Counted from the stretch's first letter, positions 15,501 through 31,054 are shown. The stretch: 64,000 bases of DNA from Synchiropus splendidus (GCF_027744825.2 NC_071348.1:19935563-19999562); one strand, 5' to 3'. Notes: generated by a model not told the origin, from the sequence alone. A program made the numbers and translations.

Positions 15501-18013
15501 TATGGCACAATGCAGAAAACGCATTTTGAGACTGAGATAAGGTCGATTCCGGAACGCCAATCATAAAAATGTTGATAACTTTGGAAAAACACTTCAGACA
15601 GCTTATATTTGATGTGCAACTACTAGAAAGACAATTTCTGCTGCAGTGGGAGGTGAAATTTTCATGTTCGGAAGCTTCCCTCCAAAGTGACGGCACAATG
15701 CAGAAAACACGTTTCCAGCCTGAGATAAGGTGGGTTCCAGAACGCTAAACATAAAAATGTTGATAACTTTGTAAAAAAACTTCAGACAACTTATATTTGA
15801 TGTGCAACTGCTAGAAAGACAATTCCTGCTATAGTGGTAGGTGAAACTTTCATGTTCTGAAGCTTCCCTGCAAAGTTATGGCACAATGCGTAAAACGCGT
15901 TTTCAGCCTGAGATAAGGTCGATTCAGGAACACCAAACACAAAAATGTTTATAACTTTGGAAAAACACTTCAGACAGCTTAGATTTGATGTGTAACTACT
16001 AGAAAGACCCTTTCTGCCATAGTGGGAGGTGAAACTTTCATGTTCTGAAGCTTTCCTTCAAAGTTATGGCACAATGCAGAAAACGCGTTTTCAGCCTGAG
16101 ACAAGTTGGGTTCCGGAACGCCAAACATAAAAATGTTGATAACTTTGGAAAAACACTGCAGACAGCTTATATTTGATGTGCAACTACAAGAAAGACCCTT
16201 TCTGCTATAGTGGGAGGTGAAACTTTCATGTTCTGAAGCTTTCCTTCAAAGTTATGGCACAATGCAAAAAACGCATTTTCAGCCTGAGATAAGGTGGGTT
16301 CCGGAACGCCAAACATAAAAATGTTGCTAACTTTCGAAAAACACTTCAGACAGCTTAGATTTGATGTGCAACTATTAGAAAGACCCTGTTTGTCATAGTG
16401 GGAGTCGAAAATTTCATGTTCTGATGCTTCCCTGCAAAGTCATGGCACAATGCAGAAAACGCGTTTTCAGCCTGAGATAATGTGGGTTCCGGAGCGGCAA
16501 ACGTAAAAATGTTGATAACTTTGGAAAAACACTTCAGACAGCTTAGATTTGATGTGCAACGACTAGAAAGACCCTTTCTGCTATGGCGGGAGGTGAAAAT
16601 TTCATGTTCTGAAGCTTCCCTGCAAAGTTATGGCACAATGCAGAAAACTCGTTTTCAGACTGAGATAAGGTCGATTCCGGAACGCAAAACATAAAAATGT
16701 TGATAACTTTGGAAAAACACATCAGACAGCTTAGATTTGATGTGCAACTACTAGAAAGACACTTTCTGCCATATTGGGACGTGAAAATTTCATGTTCTGA
16801 AGTTTCCCTGCAAAGTTATGGCACAATGCCGAAAACGCGTTTTCAGCCTGAGATAAGGTGGGTTCCGGAACGCCAAACATAAAAATGTTGATAACTTTGG
16901 GAAAACACTTCAGACAGCTTAGATTTGATGTGCAACTACTAGAAAGACCCTTTGTGCTATAGTGGGAGGTTAAAATTTAATGTTCAGAATCTTCCCTGCA
17001 AAGTTATGGCACAATGCAGAAAACGCATTTTGAGACTGAGAAAAGGTCGATTCCGGAATGCCATACATAAAAGTGTTGATAACTTTGCAAAAACACTTCA
17101 GACAACTTAGATTTGATGTGCAACTACTAGAAAGACCATTTCTGCTATAGTGGGAGGTTAAAATTTCATGTTCTGAAGCTTCCCTGCAAAGTTATGGCAC
17201 AATGCCGAAAACGCGTTTTCAGTCTGAGATAAGGTGGGTTCCGGAACGCCAAACATAAAAATGTTGATAACTTTGGAAAAACACTTCAGACAGCTTAGAT
17301 TTGATGTGCAACTGCTAGAAAGACAATTTCTGCTATAGTGGGAGGTGAAACTTTCATGTTCTGAAGCTTCCCTGCAAAGTTATGGCACAATGCAGAAAAC
17401 GCGTTTTCAGCCAGAGATAAGGTGGGTTCCGGAACGGCAAACATAAAATTCTTGATAACTATGGAAAAAACATTTCAGACAGCTTAGATGTGATGTGCAA
17501 CTACTAGAAAAACCCTTTCTGATATAGTGGGAGGTTAAAATTTCATGTTCTGAAGCTTCCCTGCAAAGTTATGGCACAATGCAGAAAACGCGTTTTCAAC
17601 CTGAGATAAGGTGGGTTCCGGAACGCCAAACACAAAAATGTTTATAACTTTGGAAAAACACTTCAGACAGCTTAGATTTGTTGTGTAACTACTAGAAAGA
17701 CACTTTCTGCCATACTGGGAGGTGAAACTTTCATGTTCTGAAGCTTTCCTTCAAAGTTATGGCACAACGCAGAAAACGCGTTTTCAGCCTGAGACAAGGT
17801 GGGTTCCGGAACGCCAAACATAAAAATGTTGATAACTTTCGAAAAACACTTCAGACAGCTTAGATTTGATGTGCAACTACTACAAAGACACTTTCTGCAA
17901 TAGTGGGAGGTTAAAATTTCATGTTCTGAAGCTTCCCTGCAAAGTTATGGCACAATGCAGAAAACGCGTTTTCAGCCTGAGATAAGGTGGGTTCCGGAAC
18001 GCCAAACATAAAA

Positions 18014-21000
18014 ATGTTGATAACTTTGGAAAAACACTTCAGACAGCTTAGATTTGATGTGCAACTACTAGAAAGACCCTTTCTGCAATAGTGGGAGGTG
18101 AAAATTTCATGTTCTGAAGCTTCCCTCCAAAGTTATGGCACAATGCGTAAAACGCGTTTTCAGCCTGAGATAAGGTCGATTCTGGAACGCCAAACATAAA
18201 AATGTTGATAACTTTGGAAAAACACTTCAGACGGCTTAGATTTGATGTGCAACTACTAGAAAGACCCTTTCTGTTATAGTGGGAGGAGAACATTTCATGT
18301 TCTGAAGCTTCCCTGAGAAGTTATGGCACAATGCACAAAACGCGTTTTCAGCCTGAGATAAGGTCGATTCTGGAACGCCAAACATAAAAATGTTGATAAC
18401 TTTGGAAAAACACTTCAGACAGCTTAGATTTGATGTGCAACTACTAGAAAGACCCTTTCTGCTATTGTGGGAGGTCAAAATTTCATGTTCTGATGTTTCC
18501 CTGCAAAGTTATGGGACAATGCAGAAAACGCATTTTCATGCTGAGATTAGGTCGATTCCGGAACACCAAACATAAAAATGTTGATAACTTTGGAAAAACA
18601 CTTCAGACGGCTTAGATTTGATGAGCAACTACTAGAGAGACCCTTTCTGGTATAGAGGGAGGTGAAAATTTCATGTTCGGAAACTTCCCTGAGAAGTTAT
18701 GGCACAATGCAGAAAACGCGTTTTCAGCCTGAGATAAGGTGGGTTCCGGAACGCCAAACGTAAAAATGTTGATAACTTTGGAAAAACACTTCAGACAGCT
18801 TAGATTTGATGTACAACGACTAGAAAGAACCTTTCTGCTATAGTGGGAGGTGAAAATTTCATGTTCTGAAGCTTTCCTGCAAAGTTATGGCACAATGCAG
18901 AAAACGCGTTTTCAGCCCGAGATAAGGTCGTTTCCGGAACGCCAAACATAAAAATGTTGATAGCTTTCGAAAAACACTTCAGACAACTTAGATTTGATCT
19001 GCAACTACTAGAAAGACCCTGTCTGTTACAGTGGGATTTGTAAATTTCATGTTCTGAAACTTCCCTGCAAAGTTAAGGAACAATGAGGAAAACGCGTTTT
19101 CAGCCTGAGATAAGGCTGATTCCGGAACGCCAAACATAAAAATGTTGATAACTTTGGAAAAACACTTCAGACAGCTTAGATTTGATGTGCAACTACTAGA
19201 AAGACCCTTTCTGCTATAGTGGGAGGTGAAAATTTCATGTTCTAAAGGTTTCCTGCAAAGTTATGGCACAATGCATAAAACGCGTTTTCAGCCTGAGATA
19301 AGGTCGATTCCGGAACGCCATACATAAAAATGTTGATAATTTTGGAAAAACACATCATACAGCTTAGATTTGATGTGCAACTACTAGGAAGACCCTTTCT
19401 GCTATAGTGGGAGGTTAAAATTTCATGTTCGGAAGCTTCCATGCAAAGTTATGGCACAATGCAGACAACGCGTTTTCAGCCTGAGATAAGGTGGGTCCCG
19501 GAACGCCAAACATGAAAATGTTGATAACTTTGGAAAAACACTTCAGACAGCTTATATTTGATGTGCAACTACTAGAAAGAACCTTTCTGCTACAGTGGGA
19601 GGTTAAAATTTCATGTTCTGAAGCTTCCCTGCAAAGTTATGGCACAATGCAGAAAACGCGTTTTCAACCTGAGATAAGGTGGGTTCCGGAACGCCAAACA
19701 TAAAAATGTTTATAACTTTGGAAAAACACTTCAGACAGCTTAGATTTGTTGTGTAACTACTAGAAAGACCCTTTCTGCCATAGTGGGAGGTGAAACTTTC
19801 ATGTTCTGAAGCTTTCCTTCAAAGTTATGGCACAACGCAGAAAACGCGATTTCAGCCTGAGACAAGGTGGGTTCCGGAACGCCAAACATAAAAATGTTGA
19901 TAACTTTCGAAAAACACTTCAGACAGCTTAGATTTGATATGCAACTACTCCAAAGACCCTGTCTGTTATAGTGGGAGTTGAAATTTTCATGTTCTGAAGC
20001 ATCCTTGCAAAGTTAAGGAACAATGCAGAAAACGCGTTTTCAGCCTGACATAAGGTGGGTTCCGGAACTTCAAACATAAAAATGTTGATAACTTTGGAAA
20101 AACACTTCAGACAGCTTAGATTTGATGTGCAACTACTAGAAAGACCCTTTCTGCTACAATGGGAGGTTACAATTTCATGTTCTGAAGCGTCCCTGCAAAG
20201 TTATGGCACAATGCAGAAAACGCGTTTTCAGCCTGAGATAAGGTGGGTTCCGGAACGCCAAACATAAAAATGTTGATAACTTTTGAAAAACACTTCAGAC
20301 AGCTTAGATTTGATGTGCAACTACTAGAAAGACAATTTCTGCTATAGTGGTAGGTGAAACTTTCATGTTCTGAAGCTTTCCTTCAAAGTTATGGCACAAT
20401 GCAGAAAACGTGTTTTCAGCCTGAGACAAGGTGTGTTCCGGAACGCCAAACATAAAAATGTTGATAACTTTGGAAAAACACTTCAGACAGCTTAGATTTG
20501 ATGTGCAACTACTAGAAAGACCCTTTCTGCTACAATGGGAGGTTAAAATTTCATGTTCTGAAGCGTCCCTGCAATGTTATGGCACAATGCAGAAAACGCG
20601 TTTTCAGCCTGAGATAAGGTGGGTTCCGGAACCTCAAACATAAAAATGTTGATAACTTTGGAAAAAACATTTCAGACAGCTTAGATTTGATGTGCAACTA
20701 TTAGAAAGACCCTGTTTGTCATAGTGGGAGTTGAAAATTTCATATTCTGATGCTTCCCTGCAAAGTTAAGGAACAATGCAGTAAACGCGTTTTCAGCCTG
20801 AGATAAGGTGGGTTCCGGAACGCCAAACATAAAAATGTAGATAACTTTGGAAAAACACTTCAGACAGCTTAGTTTTGATGCGCAACGATTAGAAAGACCC
20901 ATTCTGCTATTGTGGGAGGTGAATATTTCGTGTTCTGAAGTTTCCCTGCAAAGTTATGGGACAATGCAGAAAACGCATTTTCATGCTGAGATTAGGTCGT

Positions 21001-23835
21001 TTCTGGAACGCCAACCTAAAAAATGTTGATAGCTTTCGATAAACACTTCAGACAACTTAGATTTGATGTGCAACTACTAGAAATACCCTTTCTGCAATAG
21101 TGGGAGGTTAAAATTTCATGTTCTGAAGCTTCCCTGCAAAGTTATGGCACAATGCAGAAAACGCGTATTCAGCCTGAGATAAGGAGGGTTCCGGAACGCC
21201 AAACATAAAAATGTTGATAACTTGGGAAAAACACTTCAGACGGCTTAGATTTGATGTGCAACTACTAGAAAGACCCTTTCTGTTATAGTGGGAGGAGAAC
21301 ATTTCATGTTCTGAAGCTTCCCTGAGAAGTTATGGCACAATGCACAAAACGCGTTTTCAGCCTCAGATAAGGTGGGTTCCGGAACGCCAAACGTAAAAAT
21401 GTTGATAACTTTGGAACAACACTTCAGACAGCTTAGATTTGATGTGCAACTACTAGAAAGACCCTTTCTGCAATAGTGGGAGGTGAAAATTTCATGTTCT
21501 GAAGCTTCCCTCCAAAGTTATGGCACAATGCGTAAAACGCGTTTTCAGCCTGAGATAAGGTCGATTCTGGAACGCCAAACATAAAAATGTTGATAACTTT
21601 GGAAAAACACTTCAGACGGCTTAGATTTGATGTGCAACTACTAGAAAGACCCTTTCTGTTATAGTGGGAGGAGAACATTTCATGTTCTGAAGCTTCCCTG
21701 AGAAGTTATGGCACAATGCACAAAACGCGTTTTCAGCCTGAGATAAGGTCGATTCTGGAACGCCAAACATAAAAATGTTGATAACTTTGGAAAAACACTT
21801 CAGACAGCTTAGATTTGATGTGCAACTACTAGAAAGACCCTTTCTGCTATTGTGGGAGGTCAAAATTTCATGTTCTGATGTTTCCCTGCAAAGTTATGGG
21901 ACAATGCAGAAAACGCATTTTCATGCTGAGATTAGGTCGATTCCGGAACACCAAACATAAAAATGTTGATAACTTTGGAAAAACACTTCAGACGGCTTAG
22001 ATTTGATGAGCAACTACTAGAGAGACCCTTTCTGGTATAGAGGGAGGTGAAAATTTCATGTTCGGAAACTTCCCTGAGAAGTTATGGCACAATGCAGAAA
22101 ACGCGTTTTCAGCCTGAGATAAGGTGGGTTCCGGAACGCCAAACGTAAAAATGTTGATAACTTTGGAAAAACACTTCAGACAGCTTAGATTTGATGTACA
22201 ACGACTAGAAAGAACCTTTCTGCTATAGTGGGAGGTGAAAATTTCATGTTCTGAAGCTTTCCTGCAAAGTTATGGCACAATGCAGAAAACGCGTTTTCAG
22301 CCCGAGATAAGGTCGTTTCCGGAACGCCAAACATAAAAATGTTGATAGCTTTCGAAAAACACTTCAGACAACTTAGATTTGATCTGCAACTACTAGAAAG
22401 ACCCTGTCTGTTACAGTGGGATTTGTAAATTTCATGTTCTGAAACTTCCCTGCAAAGTTAAGGAACAATGAGGAAAACGCGTTTTCAGCCTGAGATAAGG
22501 CTGATTCCGGAACGCCAAACATAAAAATGTTGATAACTTTGGAAAAACACTTCAGACAGCTTAGATTTGATGTGCAACTACTAGAAAGACCCTTTCTGCT
22601 ATAGTGGGAGGTGAAAATTTCATGTTCTAAAGGTTTCCTGCAAAGTTATGGCACAATGCATAAAACGCGTTTTCAGCCTGAGATAAGGTCGATTCCGGAA
22701 CGCCATACATAAAAATGTTGATAACTTTGGAAAAACACATCATACAGCTTAGATTTGATGTGCAACTACTAGGAAGACCCTTTCTGCTATAGTGGGAGGT
22801 TAAAATTTCATGTTCGGAAGCTTCCATGCAAAGTTATGGCACAATGCAGACAACGCGTTTTCAGCCTGAGATAAGGTGGGTCCCGGAACGCCAAACATGA
22901 AAATGTTGATAACTTTGGAAAAACACTTCAGACAGCTTATATTTGATGTGCAACTACTAGAAAGAACCTTTCTGCTACAGTGGGAGGTTAAAATTTCATG
23001 TTCTGAAGCTTCCCTGCAAAGTTATGGCACAATGCAGAAAACGCGTTTTCAACCTGAGATAAGGTGGGTTCCGGAACGCCAAACATAAAAATGTTTATAA
23101 CTTTGGAAAAACACTTCAGACAGCTTAGATTTGTTGTGTAACTACTAGAAAGACCCTTTCTGCCATAGTGGGAGGTGAAACTTTCATGTTCTGAAGCTTT
23201 CCTTCAAAGTTATGGCACAACGCAGAAAACGCGATTTCAGCCTGAGACAAGGTGGGTTCCGGAACGCAAAACATAAAAATGTTGATAACTTTCGAAAAAC
23301 ACTTCAGACAGCTTAGATTTGATATGCAACTACTCCAAAGACCCTGTCTGTTATAGTGGGAGTTGAAATTTTCATGTTCTGAAGCATCCTTGCAAAGTTA
23401 AGGAACAATGCAGAAAACGCGTTTTCAGCCTGACATAAGGTGGGTTCCGGAACTTCAAACATAAAAATGTTGATAACTTTGGAAAAACACTTCAGACAGC
23501 TTAGATTTGATGTGCAACTACTAGAAAGACCCTTTCTGCTACAATGGGAGGTTACAATTTCATGTTCTGAAGCGTCCCTGCAAAGTTATGGCACAATGCA
23601 GAAAACGCGTTTTCAGCCTGAGATAAGGTGGGTTCCGGAACGCCAAACATAAAAATGTTGATAACTTTTGAAAAACACTTCAGACAGCTTAGATTTGATG
23701 TGCAACTACTAGAAAGACAATTTCTGCTATAGTGGTAGGTGAAACTTTCATGTTCTGAAGCTTTCCTTCAAAGTTATGGCACAATGCAGAAAACGTGTTT
23801 TCAGCCTGAGACAAGGTGGGTTCCGGAACGCCAAA
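18014..23835. repeat. Higher-order repeat, offset 3,385 bp (18 monomers)
   Basis: About 18,014-20,450 is repeated almost base for base at 21,399-23,835. Shared private variants include GGGATTTGTAAATTTC, GTGGGTCCCGGAACG and TCAAACATAAAAATG after GGAACT. The two copies differ at only a handful of positions, which points to a recent duplication. Confidence 0.9.
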
Positions 23836-24553
23836 CATAAAAATGTTGATAACTTTGGAAAAACACTTCAGACAGCTTAGTTTTGATGCGCAACGATTAG
23901 AAAGACCCATTCTGCTATTGTGGGAGGTGAATATTTCGTGTTCTGAAGTTTCCCTGCAAAGTTATGGGACAATGCAGAAAACGCATTTTCATGCTGAGAT
24001 TAGGTCGTTTCTGGAACGCCAACCTAAAAAATGTTGATAGCTTTCGATAAACACTTCAGACAACTTAGATTTGATGTGCAACTACTAGAAATACCCTTTC
24101 TGCAATAGTGGGAGGTTAAAATTTCATGTTCTGAAGCTTCCCTGCAAAGTTATGGCACAATGCAGAAAACGCGTATTCAGCCTGAGATAAGGAGGGTTCC
24201 GGAACGCCAAACATAAAAATGTTGATAACTTGGGAAAAACACTTCAGACGGCTTAGATTTGATGTGCAACTACTAGAAAGACCCTTTCTGTTATAGTGGG
24301 ATGAGAACATTTCATGTTCTGAAGCTTCCCTGAGAAGTTATGGCACAATGCACAAAACGCGTTTTCAGCCTCAGATAAGGTGGGTTCCGGAACGCCAAAC
24401 GTAAAAATGTTGATAACTTTGGAACAACACTTCAGACAGCTTAGATTTGATGTGCAACTACTAGAAAGACCCTTTCTGCAATAGTGGGAGGTGAAAATTT
24501 CATGTTCTGAAGCTTCCCTCCAAAGTTATGGCACAATGCGTAAAACGCGTTTT
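20807..24553. repeat. Higher-order repeat, offset 3,008 bp (16 monomers)
   Basis: About 20,807-21,545 recurs at 23,815-24,553, marked by AGTTTTGATGCGCAACGATTAG and the CCAACCTAAAAAATG variant. It overlaps the end of the 3,385-bp duplication at a different register, so at least two separate duplication or exchange events built this stretch. Confidence 0.85.
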
Positions 24554-24607
24554 CAGACTGAGATAAGGTCGTTTCCGGAACGCCAAACATAAAAGTGTTG
24601 ACAACTT

Positions 24608-27600
24608 TGGAAAAACACTTCAGACAGCTTAGATTTGATGTGCAACTACGAGAACGACCCTTTCTGCTATAGTGGGAGGTCAAAATTTCATGTTCTGAAG
24701 CTTCCCTGAGAAGTTATGGCACAATGCAGAAAACGCGTTTTCAGCCTGAGATAAGGTGGGTTCCGGAACGCCAAACGTAAAAATGTTGATAACTTTGGAA
24801 AAACACTTCAGACAGCTTAGATTTGATGTACAACGACTAGAAAGAACCTTTCTGCTATAGTGGGAGGTGAAAATTTCATGTTCTGAAGCTTCCCTGCAAA
24901 GTTATGGCACAATGCAGAAAACGCGTATTCAGCCTGAGATAAGGTGGGTTCCGGAACGCCAAACATAAAAATGTTGATAACTTTGGAAAAACACTTCAGA
25001 CGGCTTAGATTTGATGTGCAACTACTAGAAAGACCCTTTCTGCTATAGTGGGAGGTGAACATTTCATGTTCTGAAGCTTCCCTGATAAGTTATGGCACAA
25101 TGCACAAAACGCGTTTTCAGCCTGAGATAAGGTCGATTCTGGAACGCCAAACATAAAAATGTTGATAACTTTCGAAAAACACTTCAGACAGCTTAGATTT
25201 GATGTGCAACTACTGGAAAGACCCTTTCTGCTATATTGGGAGGTGAAAATTTCATGTTCTGAAGCTTTCCTGCAAAGTTATGGCACAATGCAGAAAACGC
25301 GTTTTCAGCCCGAGATAAGGTCGTTTCCGGAACGCCAAACATAAAAATGTTGATAGCTTTCGAAAAACACTTCAGACAACTTAGATTTGATATGCAACTA
25401 CTAGAAAGACCCTGTCTTTTACAGTGGGATTTGAAAATTTCATGTTCTGAAGCTTCCCTGCAAAGTTATGGCACAATGCAGAAAACGCGTTTTCAGCTTG
25501 AGATAAGGTGGGTTCCGGAACGCCAAACATAAAAATGTTGATAACTTTCGAAAAACACTTCAGACAGCTTAGATTTGATGTGCAACTACTAGAAAGACCC
25601 TTTCTGCTATAGTGGGAGGTGAAAATTTCATTTTCTGAAGCTTCCCTGCAAAGTTATGGCACAATGCGTAAAACGCGTTTTCAGCCTGAGATAAGGTCGA
25701 TTCCGGAACGCCAGACATAAAAATGTTGATAACTATGGAAAAACACTTCAGACAGCTTAGATTTGTTGTGCAACTACTAGAAAGACCATTTCTGCTATAG
25801 TGGGAGGTGAACATTTCATGTTCTCAAGCTTCCCTGAGAAGTTATGGCACAATGCAGAAAACGCATTTTCAGCCTGATATGAGGTGGTTTCCGAAACGCC
25901 AAACATGAAAATGTTGATAACTTTCGAAAAACACTTCAGACAGCTTAGATTTGATGTGCAACTACTAGAAAGACACTTTCTGCTATAGTGGGATATGAAA
26001 ATGTCATGTTCTGAAGCTTCCCTGCAAAGTTATGGCAGAATGCGTAAATCGTGTTTTCAGGCTGAGATAAGGTCGATTCCGGAACGCCAAACATAAAAGT
26101 GTTGATAACTTAGTATAAACTCTTCAAACAGCTTCGATTTGATGTGCAACCACTAGAAAGACCATTTCTGCTATAGTGGGAAGTGAAAATTTCATGTTCT
26201 GGAGCTTACCAACAAAGATTTGCCACAATGCAGAAAACGCGTTTTCGTCCTCAGATAAGGTCGATTCCGGAACGCAAAACATCAAAATGTAGATAACTTT
26301 GGAAAAACACTTCAGACAGCTTAGATTTGATGTGCAACTACGAGAACGACCCTTTCTGCTATAGTGGGAGGTCAAAATTTCATGTTCTGAAGCTTCCCTG
26401 AGAAGTTATGGCACAATGCAGAAAACGCGTTTTCAGCCTGAGATAAGGTGGGTTCCGGAACGCCAAACGTAAAAATGTTGATAACTTTGGAAAAACACTT
26501 CAGACAGCTTAGATTTGATGTACAACGACTAGAAAGAACCTTTCTGCTATAGTGGGAGGTGAAAATTTCATGTTCTGAAGCTTCCCTGCAAAGTTATGGC
26601 ACAATGCAGAAAACGCGTATTCAGCCTGAGATAAGGTGGGTTCCGGAACGCCAAACATAAAAATGTTGATAACTTTGGAAAAACACTTCAGACGGCTTAG
26701 ATTTGATGTGCAACTACTAGAAAGACCCTTTCTGCTATAGTGGGAGGTGAACATTTCATGTTCTGAAGCTTCCCTGATAAGTTATGGCACAATGCACAAA
26801 ACGCGTTTTCAGCCTGAGATAAGGTCGATTCTGGAACGCCAAACATAAAAATGTTGATAACTTTCGAAAAACACTTCAGACAGCTTAGATTTGATGTGCA
26901 ACTACTGGAAAGACCCTTTCTGCTATATTGGGAGGTGAAAATTTCATGTTCTGAAGCTTTCCTGCAAAGTTATGGCACAATGCAGAAAACGCGTTTTCAG
27001 CCCGAGATAAGGTCGTTTCCGGAACGCCAAACATAAAAATGTTGATAGCTTTCGAAAAACACTTCAGACAACTTAGATTTGATATGCAACTACTAGAAAG
27101 ACCCTGTCTTTTACAGTGGGATTTGAAAATTTCATGTTCTGAAGCTTCCCTGCAAAGTTATGGCACAATGCAGAAAACGCGTTTTCAGCTTGAGATAAGG
27201 TGGGTTCCGGAACGCCAAACATAAAAATGTTGATAACTTTCGAAAAACACTTCAGACAGCTTAGATTTGATGTGCAACTACTAGAAAGACCCTTTCTGCT
27301 ATAGTGGGAGGTGAAAATTTCATTTTCTGAAGCTTCCCTGCAAAGTTATGGCACAATGCGTAAAACGCGTTTTCAGCCTGAGATAAGGTCGATTCCGGAA
27401 CGCCAGACATAAAAATGTTGATAACTATGGAAAAACACTTCAGACAGCTTAGATTTGTTGTGCAACTACTAGAAAGACCATTTCTGCTATAGTGGGAGGT
27501 GAACATTTCATGTTCTCAAGCTTCCCTGAGAAGTTATGGCACAATGCAGAAAACGCATTTTCAGCCTGATATGAGGTGGTTTCCGAAACGCCAAACATGA

Positions 27601-27991
27601 AAATGTTGATAACTTTCGAAAAACACTTCAGACAGCTTAGATTTGATGTGCAACTACTAGAAAGACACTTTCTGCTATAGTGGGATATGAAAATGTCATG
27701 TTCTGAAGCTTCCCTGCAAAGTTATGGCAGAATGCGTAAATCGTGTTTTCAGGCTGAGATAAGGTCGATTCCGGAACGCCAAACATAAAAGTGTTGATAA
27801 CTTAGTATAAACTCTTCAAACAGCTTCGATTTGATGTGCAACCACTAGAAAGACCATTTCTGCTATAGTGGGAAGTGAAAATTTCATGTTCTGGAGCTTA
27901 CCAACAAAGATTTGCCACAATGCAGAAAACGCGTTTTCGTCCTCAGATAAGGTCGATTCCGGAACGCAAAACATCAAAATGTAGATAACTT
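24608..27991. repeat. Tandem duplication, 2 x 1,692 bp (9 monomers)
   Basis: About 24,608-26,299 is followed directly by an essentially identical copy at 26,300-27,991. Every odd monomer is shared, including one with CTTAGTATAAACTCTTCAAAC and one with GGAGCTTACCAACAAAG. Adjacency and near-identity make this one of the youngest events in the array. Confidence 0.92.
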
Positions 27992-28348
27992 TGGAAAAAC
28001 ACTTCAGACAGCTTAGATTTGATGTGCAACTACTAGAAAGACCCTTTCTGCAATAGTGGTAGGTGAAACTTTCATGTTCTGAAGCTTTCCTTCAAAGTTA
28101 TGGCACAATGCAGAAAACGCGTTTTCAGCCAGAGATAAGGTGGGTTCCGGAACGGCAAACATAAAAATGTTGATAACTTTGGAAAAACACTTCAGACAGC
28201 TTAGATTTGATGTGCAACTACTTCAAAGACCCTGTCTGTTATAGTGGGAGTTGAAAATTTCATGTTCTGAAGCTTCCCTGCAAAGTGAAGGAACAATGCA
28301 GAAAACGCGTTTTCAGCGTGTCATAAGATGGGTTCCGGAATGCCAAAC

Positions 28349-31054
28349 ATAAAAATGTTGATAACTTTGGAAAAACACTTCAGACAGGTGAGATTTGATT
28401 TGCAACTACTAGAAAGACAATTTCTGCTACAGTGGGAGGTTAAAATTTCATGTTCTGAAGCTTCCCTGCAAAGTTATGGCACTATGCAGAAAACGCGTTT
28501 TCAGCCAGAGATAAGGTGGGTTCCGGAACGCCAAACATAAAATTCTTGATAACTTTGGAAAAAACATTTCAGACAGCTTAGATTTGATGTGCAACTACTA
28601 GAAAAACCCTTTCTGCTATAGTGGGAGGTGAAAATTTCATGTTCTGAAGCTTCCCTGCAAAGTTATGGCACAATGCAGAAAACGCGTTTTCAACCTGAGA
28701 TAAGGTGGGTTCCGGAACGCCAAACATAAAAATGTTGATAACTTTGGAATAACACTTCAGACAGCTTAGATTTGATGTGTAACTACTAGAAAGACCCTTT
28801 CTGCTGTAGTGGGAGGTGAAAATTGCAATTTCTGAACCTTTATGCAAAGTTATGGCACAATGTGTAAAATGCGTTTTCAGCCTGAGATAAGGTCGATTCC
28901 GGAACGCCAAACATAAAAATGTTGATAACTTTGGAAAAACACTTCAGACAGCTTAGATTTGATGTGCAACTACTAGAAAGACCCTTTCTGCTATAGTGGG
29001 AGGTGAAAATTTCATGTTCTGAATCTTCCCTGCAAAGTTATGGCACAATGCGTAAAACGCGTTTTCAGCCTGAGATAAGGTCGATTCCGCAACGCCAAAC
29101 ATAAAAATGTTGATAACTTTGGAAAAACACTTCAGACAGCTTAGATTTGATGTGCAACTACTAGAAAGACCCTTTCTGCTATATTGGGAGGTCAACATTT
29201 CAGGTTCTGAAGCTTCGCTGCAAAGTTATGGGACAATGCAGAAAACGATTTTTCATCCTGAGATAAGGTCGATTCCGGAACGCCAAACATAAAAATGTTG
29301 ATAACTTTTGAAAAACACTTCAGACAGCTTAGATTTGATGTGCAACTACTAGAAAGACCCTTTCTGCTATAGTGGGAGGTGAAAATTTCATTTTCTGAAG
29401 CTTCCCTGCAAAGTTATGGCACAATGCAGAACACGCGTTTTCAGCCTGAGATAAGGTGGGTTCCGGAAAGCCAAACATAAAAATGTTGATAACTTTGGAA
29501 AAACATTTCAGACAGCTTAGATTTGATGTGCAACTACTACAAAGAACCTTTGTGCTACAGTGGGAGGTTAAAATTTAATGTTCAGAAGCTTCCCTGCAAA
29601 GTTATGGCACAATGCAGAAAACGCATTTTGAGACTCAGATAAGGTCGATTCCTGAACACCATACATAAAAGTGTTGATAACTTTGGAAAAACACTTCAGA
29701 CAGCTTAGATTTGACGTGCAACTACCAGAAAGTCTCTTTCTGCTGTAGTGGGATGTGAAAATTTCATGTTCGGAAGCTTCCCTGCAAAGTGATGGCACAA
29801 CGCAGAAAACACGTTTCCAGCCTGAGATAAGGTGGGTTCCAGAACGCCAAACATAAAAATGTTGATAAATTTGGAAAAACACTTCAGACAGGTGAGATTT
29901 GATTTGCAACTACTAGAAAGACAATTTCTGCTACAGTGGGAGGTTAAAATTTCATGTTCTGAAGCTTCCCTGCAAAGTTATGGCACTATGCAGAAAACGC
30001 GTTTTCAGCCAGAGATAAGGTGGGTTCCGGAACGCCAAACATACAATTCTTGATAACTTTGGAAAAAACATTTCAGACAGCTTAGATTTGATGTGCAACT
30101 ACTAGAAAAACCCTTTCTGCTATAGTGGGAGGTTAAAATTTCATGTTCTGAAGCTTCCCTGCAAAGTTATGGCACAATGCAGAAAACGCGTTTTCAACCT
30201 GAGATAAGGTGGGTTCCGGAACGCCAAACATAAAAATGTTGATAACTTTGGAATAACACTTCAGACAGCTTAGATTTCATGTGTAACTACTAGAAAGACC
30301 CTTTCTGCTGTAGTGGGAGGTGAAAATTGCATGTTCTGAACCTTTATGCAAAGTTATGGCACAATGTGTAAAATGCGTTTTCAGCCTGAGATAAGGTCGA
30401 TTCCGGAACGCCAAACATAAAAATGTTGATAACTTTGGAAAAACACTTCAGACGGCTTAGATTTGATGTGCAACTACTAGAAAGACCCTTTCTGCTATAG
30501 TGGGAGGTGAAAATTTCATGTTCTGAATCTTCCCTGCAAAGTTATGGCACAATGCGTAAAACGCGTTTTCAGCCTGAGATAAGGTCGATTCCGCAACGCC
30601 AAACATAAAAATGTTGATAACTTTGGAAAAACACTTCAGACAGCTTAGATTTGATGTGCAACTACTAGAAAGACCCTTTCTGCTATATTGGGAGGTCAAC
30701 ATTTCAGGTTCTGAAGCTTCGCTGCAAAGTTATGGGACAATGCAGAAAACGATTTTTCATCCTGAGATAAGGTCGATTCCGGAACGCCAAACATAAAAAT
30801 GTTGATAACTTTTGAAAAACACTTCAGACAGCTTAGATTTGATGTGCAACTACTAGAAAGACCCTTTCTGCTATAGTGGGAGGTGAAAATTTCATTTTCT
30901 GAAGCTTCCCTGCAAAGTTATGGCACAATGCAGAACACGCGTTTTCAGCCTGAGATAAGGTGGGTTCCGGAAAGCCAAACATAAAAATGTTGATAACTTT
31001 GGAAAAACATTTCAGACAGCTTAGATTTGATGTGCAACTACTACAAAGACCCTT
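28349..31054. repeat. Higher-order repeat, offset 1,504 bp (8 monomers)
   Basis: About 28,349-29,550 recurs at 29,853-31,054. Private markers are CAGGTGAGATTTGATTTGC, GAACCTTTATGCAAAG and GGTCAACATTTCAGG. The copies diverge sharply after about 31,050. Confidence 0.88.
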